DNA from: Mucilaginibacter sabulilitoris
GTDB taxonomy: Bacteria; Bacteroidota; Bacteroidia; Sphingobacteriales; Sphingobacteriaceae
DNA length: 64,000 nt
Assembly: GCF_034262375.1 (NCBI RefSeq)
Contig: NZ_CP139558.1
Coordinates: 5,828,001 to 5,892,000 of the forward strand
Reading direction: 5' to 3'
A program made the position numbers and the translations under genes. Shown here in pieces: positions 26,543-34,697 of the stretch. Numbering within the stretch: position 1 is the first letter of the stretch; every line of letters starts with the position of its first letter. The notes beneath the pieces are model-generated. The model was not told the origin of the DNA. It saw nothing but the letters and a program-made list of their open reading frames with translations, and searched no databases.

Positions 26543-26895
26543 ACCTTTTTTGCCGCTAATGGATTGGGGTAATTATCGCTCTGATCTTCAGTTACGTTAT
26601 CCAGACAGGTAAAATCCTTTTCAACCAGTAGGCTTAAATTGCCGTGTATGCCCTCAAAGCCCACTTTGTCGGTATCTGCAAATTCCAATACTAACCTTTT
26701 AGGTACATACATAGTAATCGTGTTATCCTTATAGGTAGCCGATAGTTGTTCGTCATCAACCACACGCAGTGCGTAAAAAAGCTGCTGGCTGCCAAAATCA
26801 ACCTGTTCCTGCAGATACCCTTCTTCGGCCAGTTGGGCAGTATCAGTGCGGGTAAGCCTGTATCTTAATGAATTACCTTTAATACGTATTTTCAT
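26539..26895 (-). CDS. Small conserved protein between fdhD and the molybdoenzyme
   Basis: A 118-residue soluble protein with no membrane segment, rich in beta strands in its first 85 residues (RIKGNSLRYRLTR, LFYALRVVDDEQLSATYK, ITMYVPKRL) and with an acidic end (DNVTEDQSDNYPNP). I do not recognise a named family. It overlaps fdhD by 17 bases and its stop overlaps the oxidoreductase start by four, so its product is made with both. That tight embedding suggests a maturation or chaperone role, by analogy with other small proteins encoded next to molybdoenzymes, but nothing in the sequence proves it. Confidence 0.8.
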   Translation of the reverse strand: MKIRIKGNSLRYRLTRTDTAQLAEEGYLQEQVDFGSQQLFYALRVVDDEQLSATYKDNTITMYVPKRLVLEFADTDKVGFEGIHGNLSLLVEKDFTCLDNVTEDQSDNYPNPLAAKKV

Positions 26896-27748
26896 AACTT
26901 GGTATTAACACGCGGTGTGCCGCGGTGTATATATTAAAACGCTCATCGCGTAAAAATCCTATTAGTGTAATGTTAAATTCTGTTGCCAGCTCCACAGCCA
27001 AACTGGATGGGGCGCCTACAGCTGCAATAATATGCATGCCCGCCATAGCCGCTTTTTGTACCAGTTCAAAACTTGCCCTGCCACTTAGTAACAGTACCGT
27101 TTGGTGCAGGGGCAGCCAGTTGTAATGAAGTGCCGCGCCTATAAGTTTATCAAGCGCGTTGTGCCGGCCTACGTCCTCACGCAGCAATAAAAGCTCGCCC
27201 AGGGGGGTAAATAATGCCGATGCATGGAGCCCACCGGTATCATCAAAAACACGCTGATAGCGGCGTAAAAGTTCAGGCAGGCGGTATAAAATATCGGCTT
27301 GTATGGTATCGTGGTCTGTTGTCTGTTCTGCGAAACTGCTCACAGTACGTATGGCATTGATAGAGCCTTTGCCACAAACACCGCAACTGGAAGTGGTATA
27401 AAAATTACGTTCTGTATTTTGCAGGTGAGGTACAACGCCGGGGTTTAAACTTACCTGGATAACATTCTCCTTATTTTCGGCACAAGCAATAAAGCAATGT
27501 TCGATTGAGGTTATATCTTCCGGGTTTTTGATGATACCCTCGGTAAACAGGAAGCCGGCTGCCAGTTCGGCATCATGACCGGGTGTACGCATGGTAACCG
27601 AAATGTTTTGGACCTGCCTTTGTGTCTCCGGACCATGCTCGAGCCTTATTTCTAACGGTTCTTCAATGGCAAGGGCGTCGGTAGTTGTAATACCCGCGGT
27701 GGCGTTTACCTTTACAATACGGATGCTTTGTGTTGACTTTGTGGCCAT
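26879..27748 (-). CDS. fdhD: Formate dehydrogenase accessory sulfurtransferase FdhD
   Basis: A 289-residue protein that moves sulfur from a cysteine desulfurase to the molybdenum cofactor of formate-dehydrogenase-type enzymes. The diagnostic SSCGVCGKGSI holds the two catalytic cysteines, and the GGLHASALF and REDVGRHNALDKLIG segments bind the cofactor. The ATG at 27748 is chosen over the TTG two codons upstream because that TTG is part of a TATATTTG promoter box. It overlaps the next gene by 17 bases and starts the three-gene molybdoenzyme operon, which confirms that the downstream oxidoreductase needs sulfurated bis-MGD. Confidence 0.95.
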   Translation of the reverse strand: MATKSTQSIRIVKVNATAGITTTDALAIEEPLEIRLEHGPETQRQVQNISVTMRTPGHDAELAAGFLFTEGIIKNPEDITSIEHCFIACAENKENVIQVSLNPGVVPHLQNTERNFYTTSSCGVCGKGSINAIRTVSSFAEQTTDHDTIQADILYRLPELLRRYQRVFDDTGGLHASALFTPLGELLLLREDVGRHNALDKLIGAALHYNWLPLHQTVLLLSGRASFELVQKAAMAGMHIIAAVGAPSSLAVELATEFNITLIGFLRDERFNIYTAAHRVLIPSYENTY

Positions 27749-27751
27749 AAT

Positions 27752-27759
27752 CAAATATA
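27752..27759 (-). promoter_or_regulatory. TATATTTG -7 box three bases before the fdhD ATG
   Basis: Reads TATATTTG-ATT-ATG on the minus strand; predicts a leaderless fdhD transcript. Confidence 0.6.
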
Positions 27760-27861
27760 CAATTAAGCACGCATGTTTGTTTAGCCTCCCTATACTCTAA
27801 ACGGGAAGCCTTTTATAAGTAATTAATTCACTTTTGATGCCCTTTGTAAGCTATTTTGATA

Positions 27862-27869
27862 TAATTTTG
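27862..27869 (+). promoter_or_regulatory. TAATTTTG -7 box four bases before the moaD ATG
   Basis: Matches TAnnTTTG and points away from the fdhD promoter about 100 bases away; predicts a leaderless or nearly leaderless moaD transcript. Confidence 0.5.
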
Positions 27870-27873
27870 AGAT

Positions 27874-28116
27874 ATGACGATTAACGTGCTGGCATTTGGT
27901 GTGGCAAAGGAGATATTTGGAAATTCGCAGGTTAGCCTTGAATTAACAAACGATGCCACCATTTACAATTTAAAATACTTGTTGGAGCAACAGTATCCGC
28001 GCTTAAAACAACTGGCATCGTACATGGTGGCTGTTAACAACGAATACGCCCTGCCCGGAGATACCATACATGAACGCGACGAAATTGCTATTATTCCGCC
28101 GGTAAGCGGAGGATGA
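27874..28116 (+). CDS. moaD: Molybdopterin synthase small subunit MoaD
   Basis: An 80-residue ubiquitin-like protein. Its C-terminal glycine pair (IPPVSGG) becomes the thiocarboxylate that donates sulfur to precursor Z in the large subunit MoaE. The fold signature ITINVLAFG-type opening and the AVNNEYA strand are present. It is activated by the MoeB-like adenylyltransferase encoded at 29323-30381. It starts the plus-strand half of the locus, facing fdhD, and is followed by an acetyltransferase gene and moaE. Confidence 0.93.
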   Translation: MTINVLAFGVAKEIFGNSQVSLELTNDATIYNLKYLLEQQYPRLKQLASYMVAVNNEYALPGDTIHERDEIAIIPPVSGG

Positions 28117-28239
28117 TTTTGGGGAATAAGGATTATTGGAACAAGGACAGATGGACAAAAGGTAAAAGACAGAAAGACAAACAAGTCCTGATCTCTTCGT
28201 CCCCCTGATCCGAATCTCGTCTTAATTATATATAAAACA

Positions 28240-28677
28240 ATGGGTATCAGAAAAGCTACTTTGGCCGATCAGCCGGCTATATCAAAACTGCTTGATCAAT
28301 TAGGATATCCCGGGACCGAGGCTTATTTGCAGCAAAACTTACAGATCATGTTAAGCGAGCCCTTATCAGAAGTTTTGGTTTATGAACTTGATGGTGAGGT
28401 TGCCGGTTTTATTGCCTTTGATTTTATTCCGCAGCTGGCAACCAAGGGGGATTTTGCAAGGATAAGTTGTTTTGCTGTTGACGAAAACACGCGGAGCAAG
28501 GGAATTGGCTATTTATTAGAAGAACACTTTACCCGGCTTGCCAACGAAAGAAATTGCGATAGGATTGAGGTTCATTGCCATTCGCGCAGGATTGGTGCCC
28601 ACCGTTTTTATCAACGCCAGGGTTATGAAGAATCGCCAAAGTACTTTAGAAAAATATTGACTGACCAGAACATCTGA
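28240..28677 (+). CDS. GNAT-family N-acetyltransferase
   Basis: A 145-residue single-domain GNAT protein. The acetyl-CoA loop lies in CFAVDENTRSKGIGYLLEEH (R/Q-x-x-G-x-G/A pattern), and the last strand pair has AHRFYQRQGYEESPKYF. Its substrate is unknown. Its TGA stop overlaps the moaE ATG by one base, so the two are translated together even though no cofactor-related acetyltransferase is known to me. It may be a passenger in the moaD-moaE unit. Confidence 0.88.
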   Translation: MGIRKATLADQPAISKLLDQLGYPGTEAYLQQNLQIMLSEPLSEVLVYELDGEVAGFIAFDFIPQLATKGDFARISCFAVDENTRSKGIGYLLEEHFTRLANERNCDRIEVHCHSRRIGAHRFYQRQGYEESPKYFRKILTDQNI

Positions 28678-29099
28678 TGAACAATACGCAAATATTACTT
28701 TCTGCCGAAACCCTGAACATTCAATCCTGCATTGACTGGGTTATGTCACCCGAATCAGGTGGTATTGATGTATTTATTGGCACTGTACGTAATGCGACCA
28801 AGGGTAAAGCCGTATTAAAGCTCGATTTTGAAGCCTACGAACCTATGGCTGTGAGCGAAATGGAAAAAATAGCGAAACAAGCTTTTGAAAAATGGCCGGT
28901 ACAAAGGGTATTGATCCATCACCGTACAGGTATTTTGCAGGTTGGTGAAGTTCCGGTTGTTATTGCTGTATCTGCAGCACATCGTGACGCTGCCTTTGAT
29001 GCCTGTCGTTACATCATTGACACCTTAAAACAAACCGTACCTATCTGGAAAAAGGAGAGTTTCGAGGATGGCGAGGTTTGGGTAGCAGCACACCCCTGA
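28677..29099 (+). CDS. moaE: Molybdopterin synthase large subunit MoaE
   Basis: A 140-residue catalytic subunit that converts precursor Z to molybdopterin with MoaD as sulfur donor. It has FIGTVRNATKGKAVLKLDFEAYEPMA at the start, the HRTGILQVGEVPVVIAVSAAHRDAAF core, and the lysine-bearing VPIWKKESFEDGEVWV end that contacts the MoaD tail. It overlaps the acetyltransferase gene by one base. Downstream is a dispersed palindrome and then the convergent moeB gene. Confidence 0.95.
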   Translation: MNNTQILLSAETLNIQSCIDWVMSPESGGIDVFIGTVRNATKGKAVLKLDFEAYEPMAVSEMEKIAKQAFEKWPVQRVLIHHRTGILQVGEVPVVIAVSAAHRDAAFDACRYIIDTLKQTVPIWKKESFEDGEVWVAAHP

Positions 29100-29212
29100 T
29101 TTCGAATTTGGGATGTTCGCTTCGGATTTGCTATCTGAACTTAGTGAAGTATCTTATTAAATATGTTATCGAAACAATAGCTCTTCTTTTTTCCAGAGTA
29201 AGAATAAATTAT

Positions 29213-29293
29213 GTCATTGCGAGCGATAGCGTGGCAATCTCACGGCGCTTATCGACTTGCTCAGTTTGCGATTGCTTCGTACCTCGAAATGAC
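29213..29293. repeat. Imperfect inverted repeat of the GTCATTGCGAG type between moaE and moeB
   Basis: The left end GTCATTGCGAGCGATAGC and the right end, ending CGAAATGAC, face each other with imperfect matching and some 25 bases between arms. It lies between two convergent genes. Such GTCATTGCGAG palindromes are, to my recollection, frequent in genomes of this group. Confidence 0.6.
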
Positions 29294-29322
29294 ATGGGGA
29301 AGAGCGATCAAATCCGAAATTA

Positions 29323-30381
29323 TTATCTTTCTCCAATAAAAGCCCTCAAACCGCCATCTAACGAAAACACATTAGCATCGGGGATTTTTTTGAGGATAAG
29401 CTTTACAGCTTCAGCGCTGCGTTTGCCGGTTGCGCAGTAAAGCACTTTGGGGTTCGGATCAGTAAAATAAGCCAGGTAACCTTCAACCTCGTCTAACGGA
29501 ATATGGATCCCTCCAAAGTCAAAAGCTTCCCGCTCCTGTTCCGTACGTACATCCACCAGCTCAACAGAATTATCGTCCATACGCTCCTTTAATTCCGCAA
29601 CTGATATCAGTGGAATATTTACCGTTGCCGACAATCCCCGCACGGGCGTTTTTGAAGTATTACCAATTTTAATGATACGGCTCTGCATGTTCTGCGCATC
29701 AAAGATTAGCACCTTACCCACCAGCAGTTCACCGGTTTTGGTAATATATTTGATCACCTCATTAGCCTGCATGCTACCTATAATACCGGCAAGTGTGGGG
29801 ATCACCCCTCCTTCGGTGCAATTGGGTATCTGGGTAGCATCAACCTTCGGAAAAAGGTCACGGTAATTGGGCGATCTTGAATTTTCGTCATAAACGATGT
29901 TCCATACCGCTATCTGCCCCTCAAACTGGTAAATAGCCCCATAAACCAGCGGCTTGCCGGTCATCACACAAGCATCGTTCAATAAATAACGGGTATCAAA
30001 ATTGTCTGTACCATCAAGCACAATGTCATAATGCTCTATAATGCCCAATACATTATCGGAGGTGATTTTTTCTGAATGCGCCACGATCTTAACATCGGGA
30101 TTTTGCTGCTGCAAACGTTCACAGGCAACAGTGACCTTGCTTTTGCCTATATCACCGGGCGAATACAGTATTTGCCTGTGCAAGTTACTTATCGACACGG
30201 TATCATAATCGGCAATGCCCAAAGTACCAATACCGCTTGAGGTTAAATATTGCGCGGCCGGGCAGCCAAGTCCGCCGGCACCCACAATGAGTACCCGGGC
30301 TTGTTGCAAAAGCTGCTGTGTTTCCTCGCTAAAGCCGGGCAGGGCCATTTGGCAACTATATTTTAAAGTATCTATAGTCAT
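29323..30381 (-). CDS. moeB: MoeB/ThiF-type adenylyltransferase fused to a rhodanese domain
   Basis: A 352-residue activating enzyme that adenylates the MoaD C-terminus so that it can be sulfurated. The ATP loop VGAGGLGCPAA is at residues 33-43 and the conserved IGSMQANEVIK helix follows. The C-terminal 100 residues form a rhodanese domain with the active cysteine in LYCATGKRS, so activation and sulfur transfer may occur in one chain, as in human MOCS3. The four zinc cysteines of E. coli MoeB are missing: PNYRDLFP stands where PCYRCLFP is usual, and the second CxxC is gone. It directly abuts the stop of the MobB-like/MobA fusion gene. Confidence 0.9.
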   Translation of the reverse strand: MTIDTLKYSCQMALPGFSEETQQLLQQARVLIVGAGGLGCPAAQYLTSSGIGTLGIADYDTVSISNLHRQILYSPGDIGKSKVTVACERLQQQNPDVKIVAHSEKITSDNVLGIIEHYDIVLDGTDNFDTRYLLNDACVMTGKPLVYGAIYQFEGQIAVWNIVYDENSRSPNYRDLFPKVDATQIPNCTEGGVIPTLAGIIGSMQANEVIKYITKTGELLVGKVLIFDAQNMQSRIIKIGNTSKTPVRGLSATVNIPLISVAELKERMDDNSVELVDVRTEQEREAFDFGGIHIPLDEVEGYLAYFTDPNPKVLYCATGKRSAEAVKLILKKIPDANVFSLDGGLRAFIGER

Positions 30382-31548
30382 TTAGTTGGCAGCTGTTTTT
30401 TGATGAATGACTCTTTTTATTTTTTCCAGGTCTTCGGGTGTGTTCACATTAGTCAACGCATCCGGATTGGGCGCATTTAACAGGTTAATTTCACTATTGA
30501 TGAGCACTTTACGGGGGCACGAATATCCCTGCGCTAAAAATGACAATAGTATCGAATAGCTTTTGGGTTCCCATATGGCTATCAGAGGTTCCGGAAAATT
30601 AGTTACCGGACTATGATAAGCCGTAGCAGTCGACGAGCTGTTGCGCCAGGCAACCAGGTTACGCAATGTATCCTCATCCATCAATGGCAGGTCGCAGGCT
30701 ATTACCAACCAGGCATTATTGGGCTTTTCGCGAAAGGCAGATAGTATAGCCCCAAAAGGACCTAAACCCGTAAAAGTATCTTCCAAAGCGAGGTATTGCG
30801 GGTCAATTTCACTTTGCGGACCGGGCCTGCATGATATAAATACCTCATTGCAGTAAGGTTTCAACATATCGGCCATATAATACTTTTGCGGCTTGCCGTG
30901 CCAGTTCACACTGCTCTTGTCAAAACCCATGCGCTGGCTTTTGCCGCCCGCCAAAACCAGGCCATTTAAAACCGGCCTTGACAGTTTCAGGTTAGTTTCA
31001 AAAAAACTGATGATCTTTTCCCTTTCTGATAGCTTGTAAACCGGAATATCCTGCCATTGGGGAATGGCCTCCTGTATAAAGTCAAAAATTTCATCACTGT
31101 TATCGGCCAATAAAAACAGCGATACATTGGTAAGCTGCTCCACCCTTTTTAACAATGATGCCCGTTTGTTAATGTCAATAATAACTACCTGCGCTTTTGC
31201 CTGCTGGTGATTACCGTTTACGAGTACCAGATCGGCATTGGCAAACGCCTGTTTAAGTTGGTAGGGCATCACCGGGTTTTGAAAGTTATATTGCTGATAA
31301 TTTATCTGGTCGGTATAGTCAAGTATTGCGCCGTTGGTAAGCCTGCCCGGAACCAGCGTAATATCATCATTGTGCGATGTATCGGCATAAGCGCATTTAT
31401 AAGCAGGCGATAACGCCCCGATTACATCATGGGCCAGCAATTTAATAACCGTACATGGGCCGCCTACGATTGACCATTCATTGCGACCGAAATTTCCGGA
31501 TACCGGACGTGCCAGTTTAGTATGTTTATTATGCTCTTTTAAAGTCAC
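30382..31548 (-). CDS. mobA: MobB-like/MobA fusion: molybdenum cofactor guanylyltransferase
   Basis: A 388-residue protein in two parts. Residues 195-388 are MobA, which attaches GMP to molybdopterin; its signature LAGGKSQRMGFDK is at 199-211 and the IACDLPLMD aspartate follows. Residues 1-185 resemble MobB, with ADLVLVNGNHQ near 105-114, but the P-loop is degenerate (VGGPCTVIKLL lacks the GKT/GKS lysine), so GTP binding is unlikely. The start is GTG, backed by an AGGAGGT Shine-Dalgarno sequence at 31553-31559, rare in this genome, and it overlaps the moaC end by 20 bases. The product supplies the bis-MGD needed by the YdeP-type enzyme. Confidence 0.87.
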   Translation of the reverse strand: MTLKEHNKHTKLARPVSGNFGRNEWSIVGGPCTVIKLLAHDVIGALSPAYKCAYADTSHNDDITLVPGRLTNGAILDYTDQINYQQYNFQNPVMPYQLKQAFANADLVLVNGNHQQAKAQVVIIDINKRASLLKRVEQLTNVSLFLLADNSDEIFDFIQEAIPQWQDIPVYKLSEREKIISFFETNLKLSRPVLNGLVLAGGKSQRMGFDKSSVNWHGKPQKYYMADMLKPYCNEVFISCRPGPQSEIDPQYLALEDTFTGLGPFGAILSAFREKPNNAWLVIACDLPLMDEDTLRNLVAWRNSSSTATAYHSPVTNFPEPLIAIWEPKSYSILLSFLAQGYSCPRKVLINSEINLLNAPNPDALTNVNTPEDLEKIKRVIHQKTAAN

Positions 31549-31999
31549 GTTTACCTCCTGTTTTTGCTATCAGTTTGGTTTCTTTTATCACAATATCATG
31601 GCTCATGGCTTTACACATATCATAAATGGTAAGCGCCGCTATTGATGCCCCTACCAGTGCCTCCATCTCAATACCGGTTTTAGCGGTAATGCTTGTGGTA
31701 CAGTCAATCACTATTTCCCGCTTCCCGTTAACCTGTATAGTAATATCACAGTTATCCATACCCAACGGATGGCAAAGCGGTATCAGGTCACCGGTTTTTT
31801 TGGCTGCCATAATGCCTGCTATAATAGCCGTTTGAAACACAGGGCCCTTTTTGCTCATCAGGTCGTTATTAACCAGCAGCTGCAATATTTCATCGGGCAA
31901 AACAACCACGCTGCGCGCTGTGGCAGTGCGGCGGGTGGCCTGCTTTTCGCCTACATCAACCATTGATGGATTGCCTTGTCTATCTATATGGGTTAGCAT
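31529..31999 (-). CDS. moaC: Cyclic pyranopterin monophosphate synthase MoaC
   Basis: A 156-residue enzyme that closes the cyclic phosphate of precursor Z from the MoaA product. The N-terminal SMVDVGEKQATRRTATA, the LIPLCHPL loop with the substrate-binding histidine, and GIEMEALVGASIAALTIYDMCKA are the family signature. The ATG at 31999 is chosen; a TTG at 32014 would overlap moeA. It follows moeA by seven bases and overlaps the next gene, so the three are one operon. Confidence 0.95.
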   Translation of the reverse strand: MLTHIDRQGNPSMVDVGEKQATRRTATARSVVVLPDEILQLLVNNDLMSKKGPVFQTAIIAGIMAAKKTGDLIPLCHPLGMDNCDITIQVNGKREIVIDCTTSITAKTGIEMEALVGASIAALTIYDMCKAMSHDIVIKETKLIAKTGGKRDFKRA

Positions 32000-32006
32000 G
32001 TTTTCT

Positions 32007-33206
32007 TTAATCAAATCTCAGTACCCTCAATACTTCGCCTTTTCTAAAATCGTTCCTTTCAAGCGGTAATTCTAAAAAAGCGTCTGTATCTGCTAAGTTA
32101 GCAAAATCGCCCGAACCATTTCCTTCAATCGGCTTTGCCATTAGCAACCCTTGCGCGTTGCTTTGCAGTTTTACCTGCAGAAAATATTGCAAAGGCGGTT
32201 GAAAGCTGAAATCACTATCTAAAACAGCGTAAAGCGGCGCTTGTTCTGCCAAACCTAAAGTTGCACTTAACCATGTTAAAAAATATTTATGCAGGCACAT
32301 GAAAGTAGCCACCGGGTTACCCGGAAAAGCGAAAACTAAAATCCCGCTTTGATGCCGGCCAAACCAAAAAGGCTTACCGGGGCGTTGCGCCACTTTATGA
32401 AAAACTTTTTTTACCTGCAAATCCTCCAGTGCCTGGGGTATATAATCAAATTTACCCATAGATATACCGCCGCTTAGTAACAGCACATCATAATTTTGCA
32501 GGCATTGTTGTATCTGTTGCCTGGTAACTTCAGGATCATCGGGAATGTGGATAATATCCGGCTTAAGCCCATGCAGCCGCAGAACCGCCTTTACTGTATA
32601 ACTGTTTGATTTACGGATTTGATAGGGCGATGGCGTTTGGTGCACATCAACCAGTTCATCGCCCGATGATATGATGACAACCCGCGGCACATTTTTAACC
32701 AGCAAATGGGCTTTACCAACCGATGCCGCCAAACTGATGATAGCCGGTGTAATCAACTGACCTGGCAATGCCAGTGTATCCCCATCTTTTTTGTCGGCCC
32801 CTTGTAAGTGCAAGTTTTGCCCCGGTTTTATATCCCGGGTATGCAAGCTGGCCAGCCCGGCGCGTATCTCCACATCCTCATACCTGATAACCGTATTAAC
32901 CGATGCGGGCATTACTGCGCCGGTCATGATCTCGATGCATTCATCCAACTCCTCAATGGCTGCCGGCTCATCGCCCGCGGCCTGGGTAGCTTTAATTTTG
33001 AAGGTGCTGATGCCTTTTTCTATAGCCGCATAATTGATAGCTATCCCATCCATAGTAACCCGGTTAAAGGGAGGCAGGTCTCGGTCGGCTTTTATGGGTT
33101 CGGCCAAAACGCGGCCGAGGGCCTGTTCAAACCCCATATTTTCGGTACTATAATCTCTTAATTGAGCCAATATGAGTTTTTCGGCTTCCTGAACAGTTGT
33201 CATCAT
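32007..33206 (-). CDS. moeA: Molybdopterin molybdenumtransferase MoeA
   Basis: A 399-residue enzyme that inserts molybdate into adenylated molybdopterin. It has the order expected of MoeA: an N-terminal PPFNRVTMDGIAI segment, the MTGAVMP-type loop, SSGDELV near the middle, LLSGGISMGKFDYIP with the catalytic aspartate, and the FAFPGNPVATFMC loop. Two adjacent ATG codons (33206, 33203) start the protein; a TTG at 33230 is less likely. MogA is not visible in this window. It is 84 bases downstream of moaA across a small repeat. Confidence 0.94.
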   Translation of the reverse strand: MMTTVQEAEKLILAQLRDYSTENMGFEQALGRVLAEPIKADRDLPPFNRVTMDGIAINYAAIEKGISTFKIKATQAAGDEPAAIEELDECIEIMTGAVMPASVNTVIRYEDVEIRAGLASLHTRDIKPGQNLHLQGADKKDGDTLALPGQLITPAIISLAASVGKAHLLVKNVPRVVIISSGDELVDVHQTPSPYQIRKSNSYTVKAVLRLHGLKPDIIHIPDDPEVTRQQIQQCLQNYDVLLLSGGISMGKFDYIPQALEDLQVKKVFHKVAQRPGKPFWFGRHQSGILVFAFPGNPVATFMCLHKYFLTWLSATLGLAEQAPLYAVLDSDFSFQPPLQYFLQVKLQSNAQGLLMAKPIEGNGSGDFANLADTDAFLELPLERNDFRKGEVLRVLRFD

Positions 33207-33223
33207 ATTGTTATAATATAATA

Positions 33224-33290
33224 GTATCAAGTAATTAGTATAAAGTATCTACCCGATACTTTATACCCGCCTATAGCTACCTGATACTTT
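33224..33290. repeat. GTATCAAGTA-type repeat between moaA and moeA
   Basis: Several copies of GTATC/GATAC (for example GTATCAAGTA at 33224 and the inverted TACCTGATAC near 33280) form an imperfect palindromic cluster related to the one at 55210-55310. CCCGCCTATAG (33266-33276) repeats the moaA 3' end CCCACCTATAG (33294-33304) with one mismatch. Confidence 0.6.
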
Positions 33291-34280
33291 TCACCCACCT
33301 ATAGTGGCCATTGATTCATGAATACCCGGATGCACTACCCGGCTATGCTCAGCTTCCCAGCCATCTGCAGTGCGACGGCCAAAGGCATCCAGCAAGGCCA
33401 AACGCAATTCTTCATCTCCGCTGCCATTACGCATCATATCCCTGATGTTCAGCACGCCATCATCATACAGGCATGTTTTTAACTCTCCCTGCGGAGTAAT
33501 CCTGATACGGTTACAGGTACCGCAGAACGTACGCGAGTAAGCAGCTATAACGCCAATATTGCCCTGATGTCCCGGTATTTGATAGTTATAAGCCGTAGAA
33601 TAAGCAGAATCCTGCATTTTTTGCAACTGCGGATATCTGCTTTTTATTTCATCCAAAATGCGTACATAGTCCCATTGCAAACCGGTGTAGATATGACCGT
33701 CGCCGTTAAAGGGCATTTCTTCAATAAACCTAACGCTCACCGGCATATTTTTGGTCATTTCAACCAGTGGAATGATGTCCTGCGTGTTTTTACCATCCAT
33801 CACTACGGCATTTATTTTTACTTCTATATTATGTTTTAACAAAGCTTCCAGGGCTGACATTACCTGAGCAAATTCGTCGCGCCGGGTGATGGTAAAAAAG
33901 CGGTTGGCATCAAGGGTGTCCAGACTAAGGTTTACAGATCGTACCCCTATCCTTTTCAATTCGGGTACAAAAGGTGCAGTTAAAACCCCATTGGTGGTTA
34001 AGCTCAATTCTTTCAAACCATCCAATTGTGATAATGAAGTAAGCAGCTGCATGATATCCTTGCGCACAAAAGGTTCGCCACCGGTAATACGGATTTTTTC
34101 GATACCCATTTTTACCAACAGACCACAGCCGCGCAGCATTTCCTCATAGCTCATCAGCTCCTTGCGCGACAGCCAGTTCAAGCCGTCCTCGGGCATACAG
34201 TAAAAACAGCGCAGGTTACACCTATCTGTCACCGCGAGGCGCAGGTAATTGATTGTTCGGCCGTGATTATCTGTTAGCAA
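33291..34280 (-). CDS. moaA: GTP 3',8-cyclase MoaA
   Basis: A 329-residue radical-SAM enzyme that starts molybdenum cofactor synthesis from GTP. The radical-SAM cluster DRCNLRCFYCMPE and the C-terminal cluster FCGTCNRIRITPQGELKTC are both complete, and the chain ends in the Gly-Gly pair (ATIGG) that is essential in the E. coli protein. The start appears to be TTG at 34280: it gives the usual MLTDNHGRTINYLR opening, and no in-frame ATG lies upstream. It heads the minus-strand cofactor operon. Confidence 0.94.
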   Translation of the reverse strand: MLTDNHGRTINYLRLAVTDRCNLRCFYCMPEDGLNWLSRKELMSYEEMLRGCGLLVKMGIEKIRITGGEPFVRKDIMQLLTSLSQLDGLKELSLTTNGVLTAPFVPELKRIGVRSVNLSLDTLDANRFFTITRRDEFAQVMSALEALLKHNIEVKINAVVMDGKNTQDIIPLVEMTKNMPVSVRFIEEMPFNGDGHIYTGLQWDYVRILDEIKSRYPQLQKMQDSAYSTAYNYQIPGHQGNIGVIAAYSRTFCGTCNRIRITPQGELKTCLYDDGVLNIRDMMRNGSGDEELRLALLDAFGRRTADGWEAEHSRVVHPGIHESMATIGG

Positions 34281-34583
34281 GGGATATCATTTTAATTAAT
34301 AACAACTTTTACCGCTAAGAGTTGCATTGTAAAAGTAATTATTAACTGTGGTTGCTGTGTTTTTTTAATGTACTTTTTGTATAACAAAATTGATGAAACA
34401 GAGTATTATTGATATGAATAACTCTATTTATATTTACCCGCTTACAATTTATTAAATCAGACAAACGCATTGTATCATTTTGGTGACACACAACTATAAC
34501 TGTGATCTTTGCGTATTAAAACAACTATTGCCTGCGCAACTCCCTTATGCGTGGACACTTAACCCAAAAAAAGTTTGCACCTT

Positions 34584-34697
34584 ATGCTTGACGAATTGAA
34601 GGATGGAGGTATGGAAATTACAGAAACGTATTTGGCCCGTGTTTATGGGCCTGCAGCAGCAAATTATTACGCAAACCATGCATTAAAACAGCAATGA
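34584..34697 (+). CDS. Possible 37-codon leader or small protein overlapping mocA
   Basis: An ATG frame running from 34584 to the TGA at 34695-34697, which overlaps the mocA ATG by four bases (ATGA). The peptide is MLDELKDGG followed by an alanine- and tyrosine-rich end, with no signal peptide or known motif. The exact ATGA overlap suggests real translation coupled to the next gene, but a chance overlap cannot be excluded. The upstream 300 bases back to moaA are AT-rich and hold the divergent promoters; no clean box was seen. Confidence 0.45.
   Translation: MLDELKDGGMEITETYLARVYGPAAANYYANHALKQQ

Noticed and set aside
24284..26572. Several open frames on the plus strand over the YdeP-type gene
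   Set aside because: The minus-strand protein carries clear family motifs; the others have none.
34281..34583. Possible molybdenum-cofactor riboswitch upstream of moaA
   Set aside because: No conserved stem arrangement could be seen by eye; the stretch is AT-rich and unstructured. A covariance-model search would decide.
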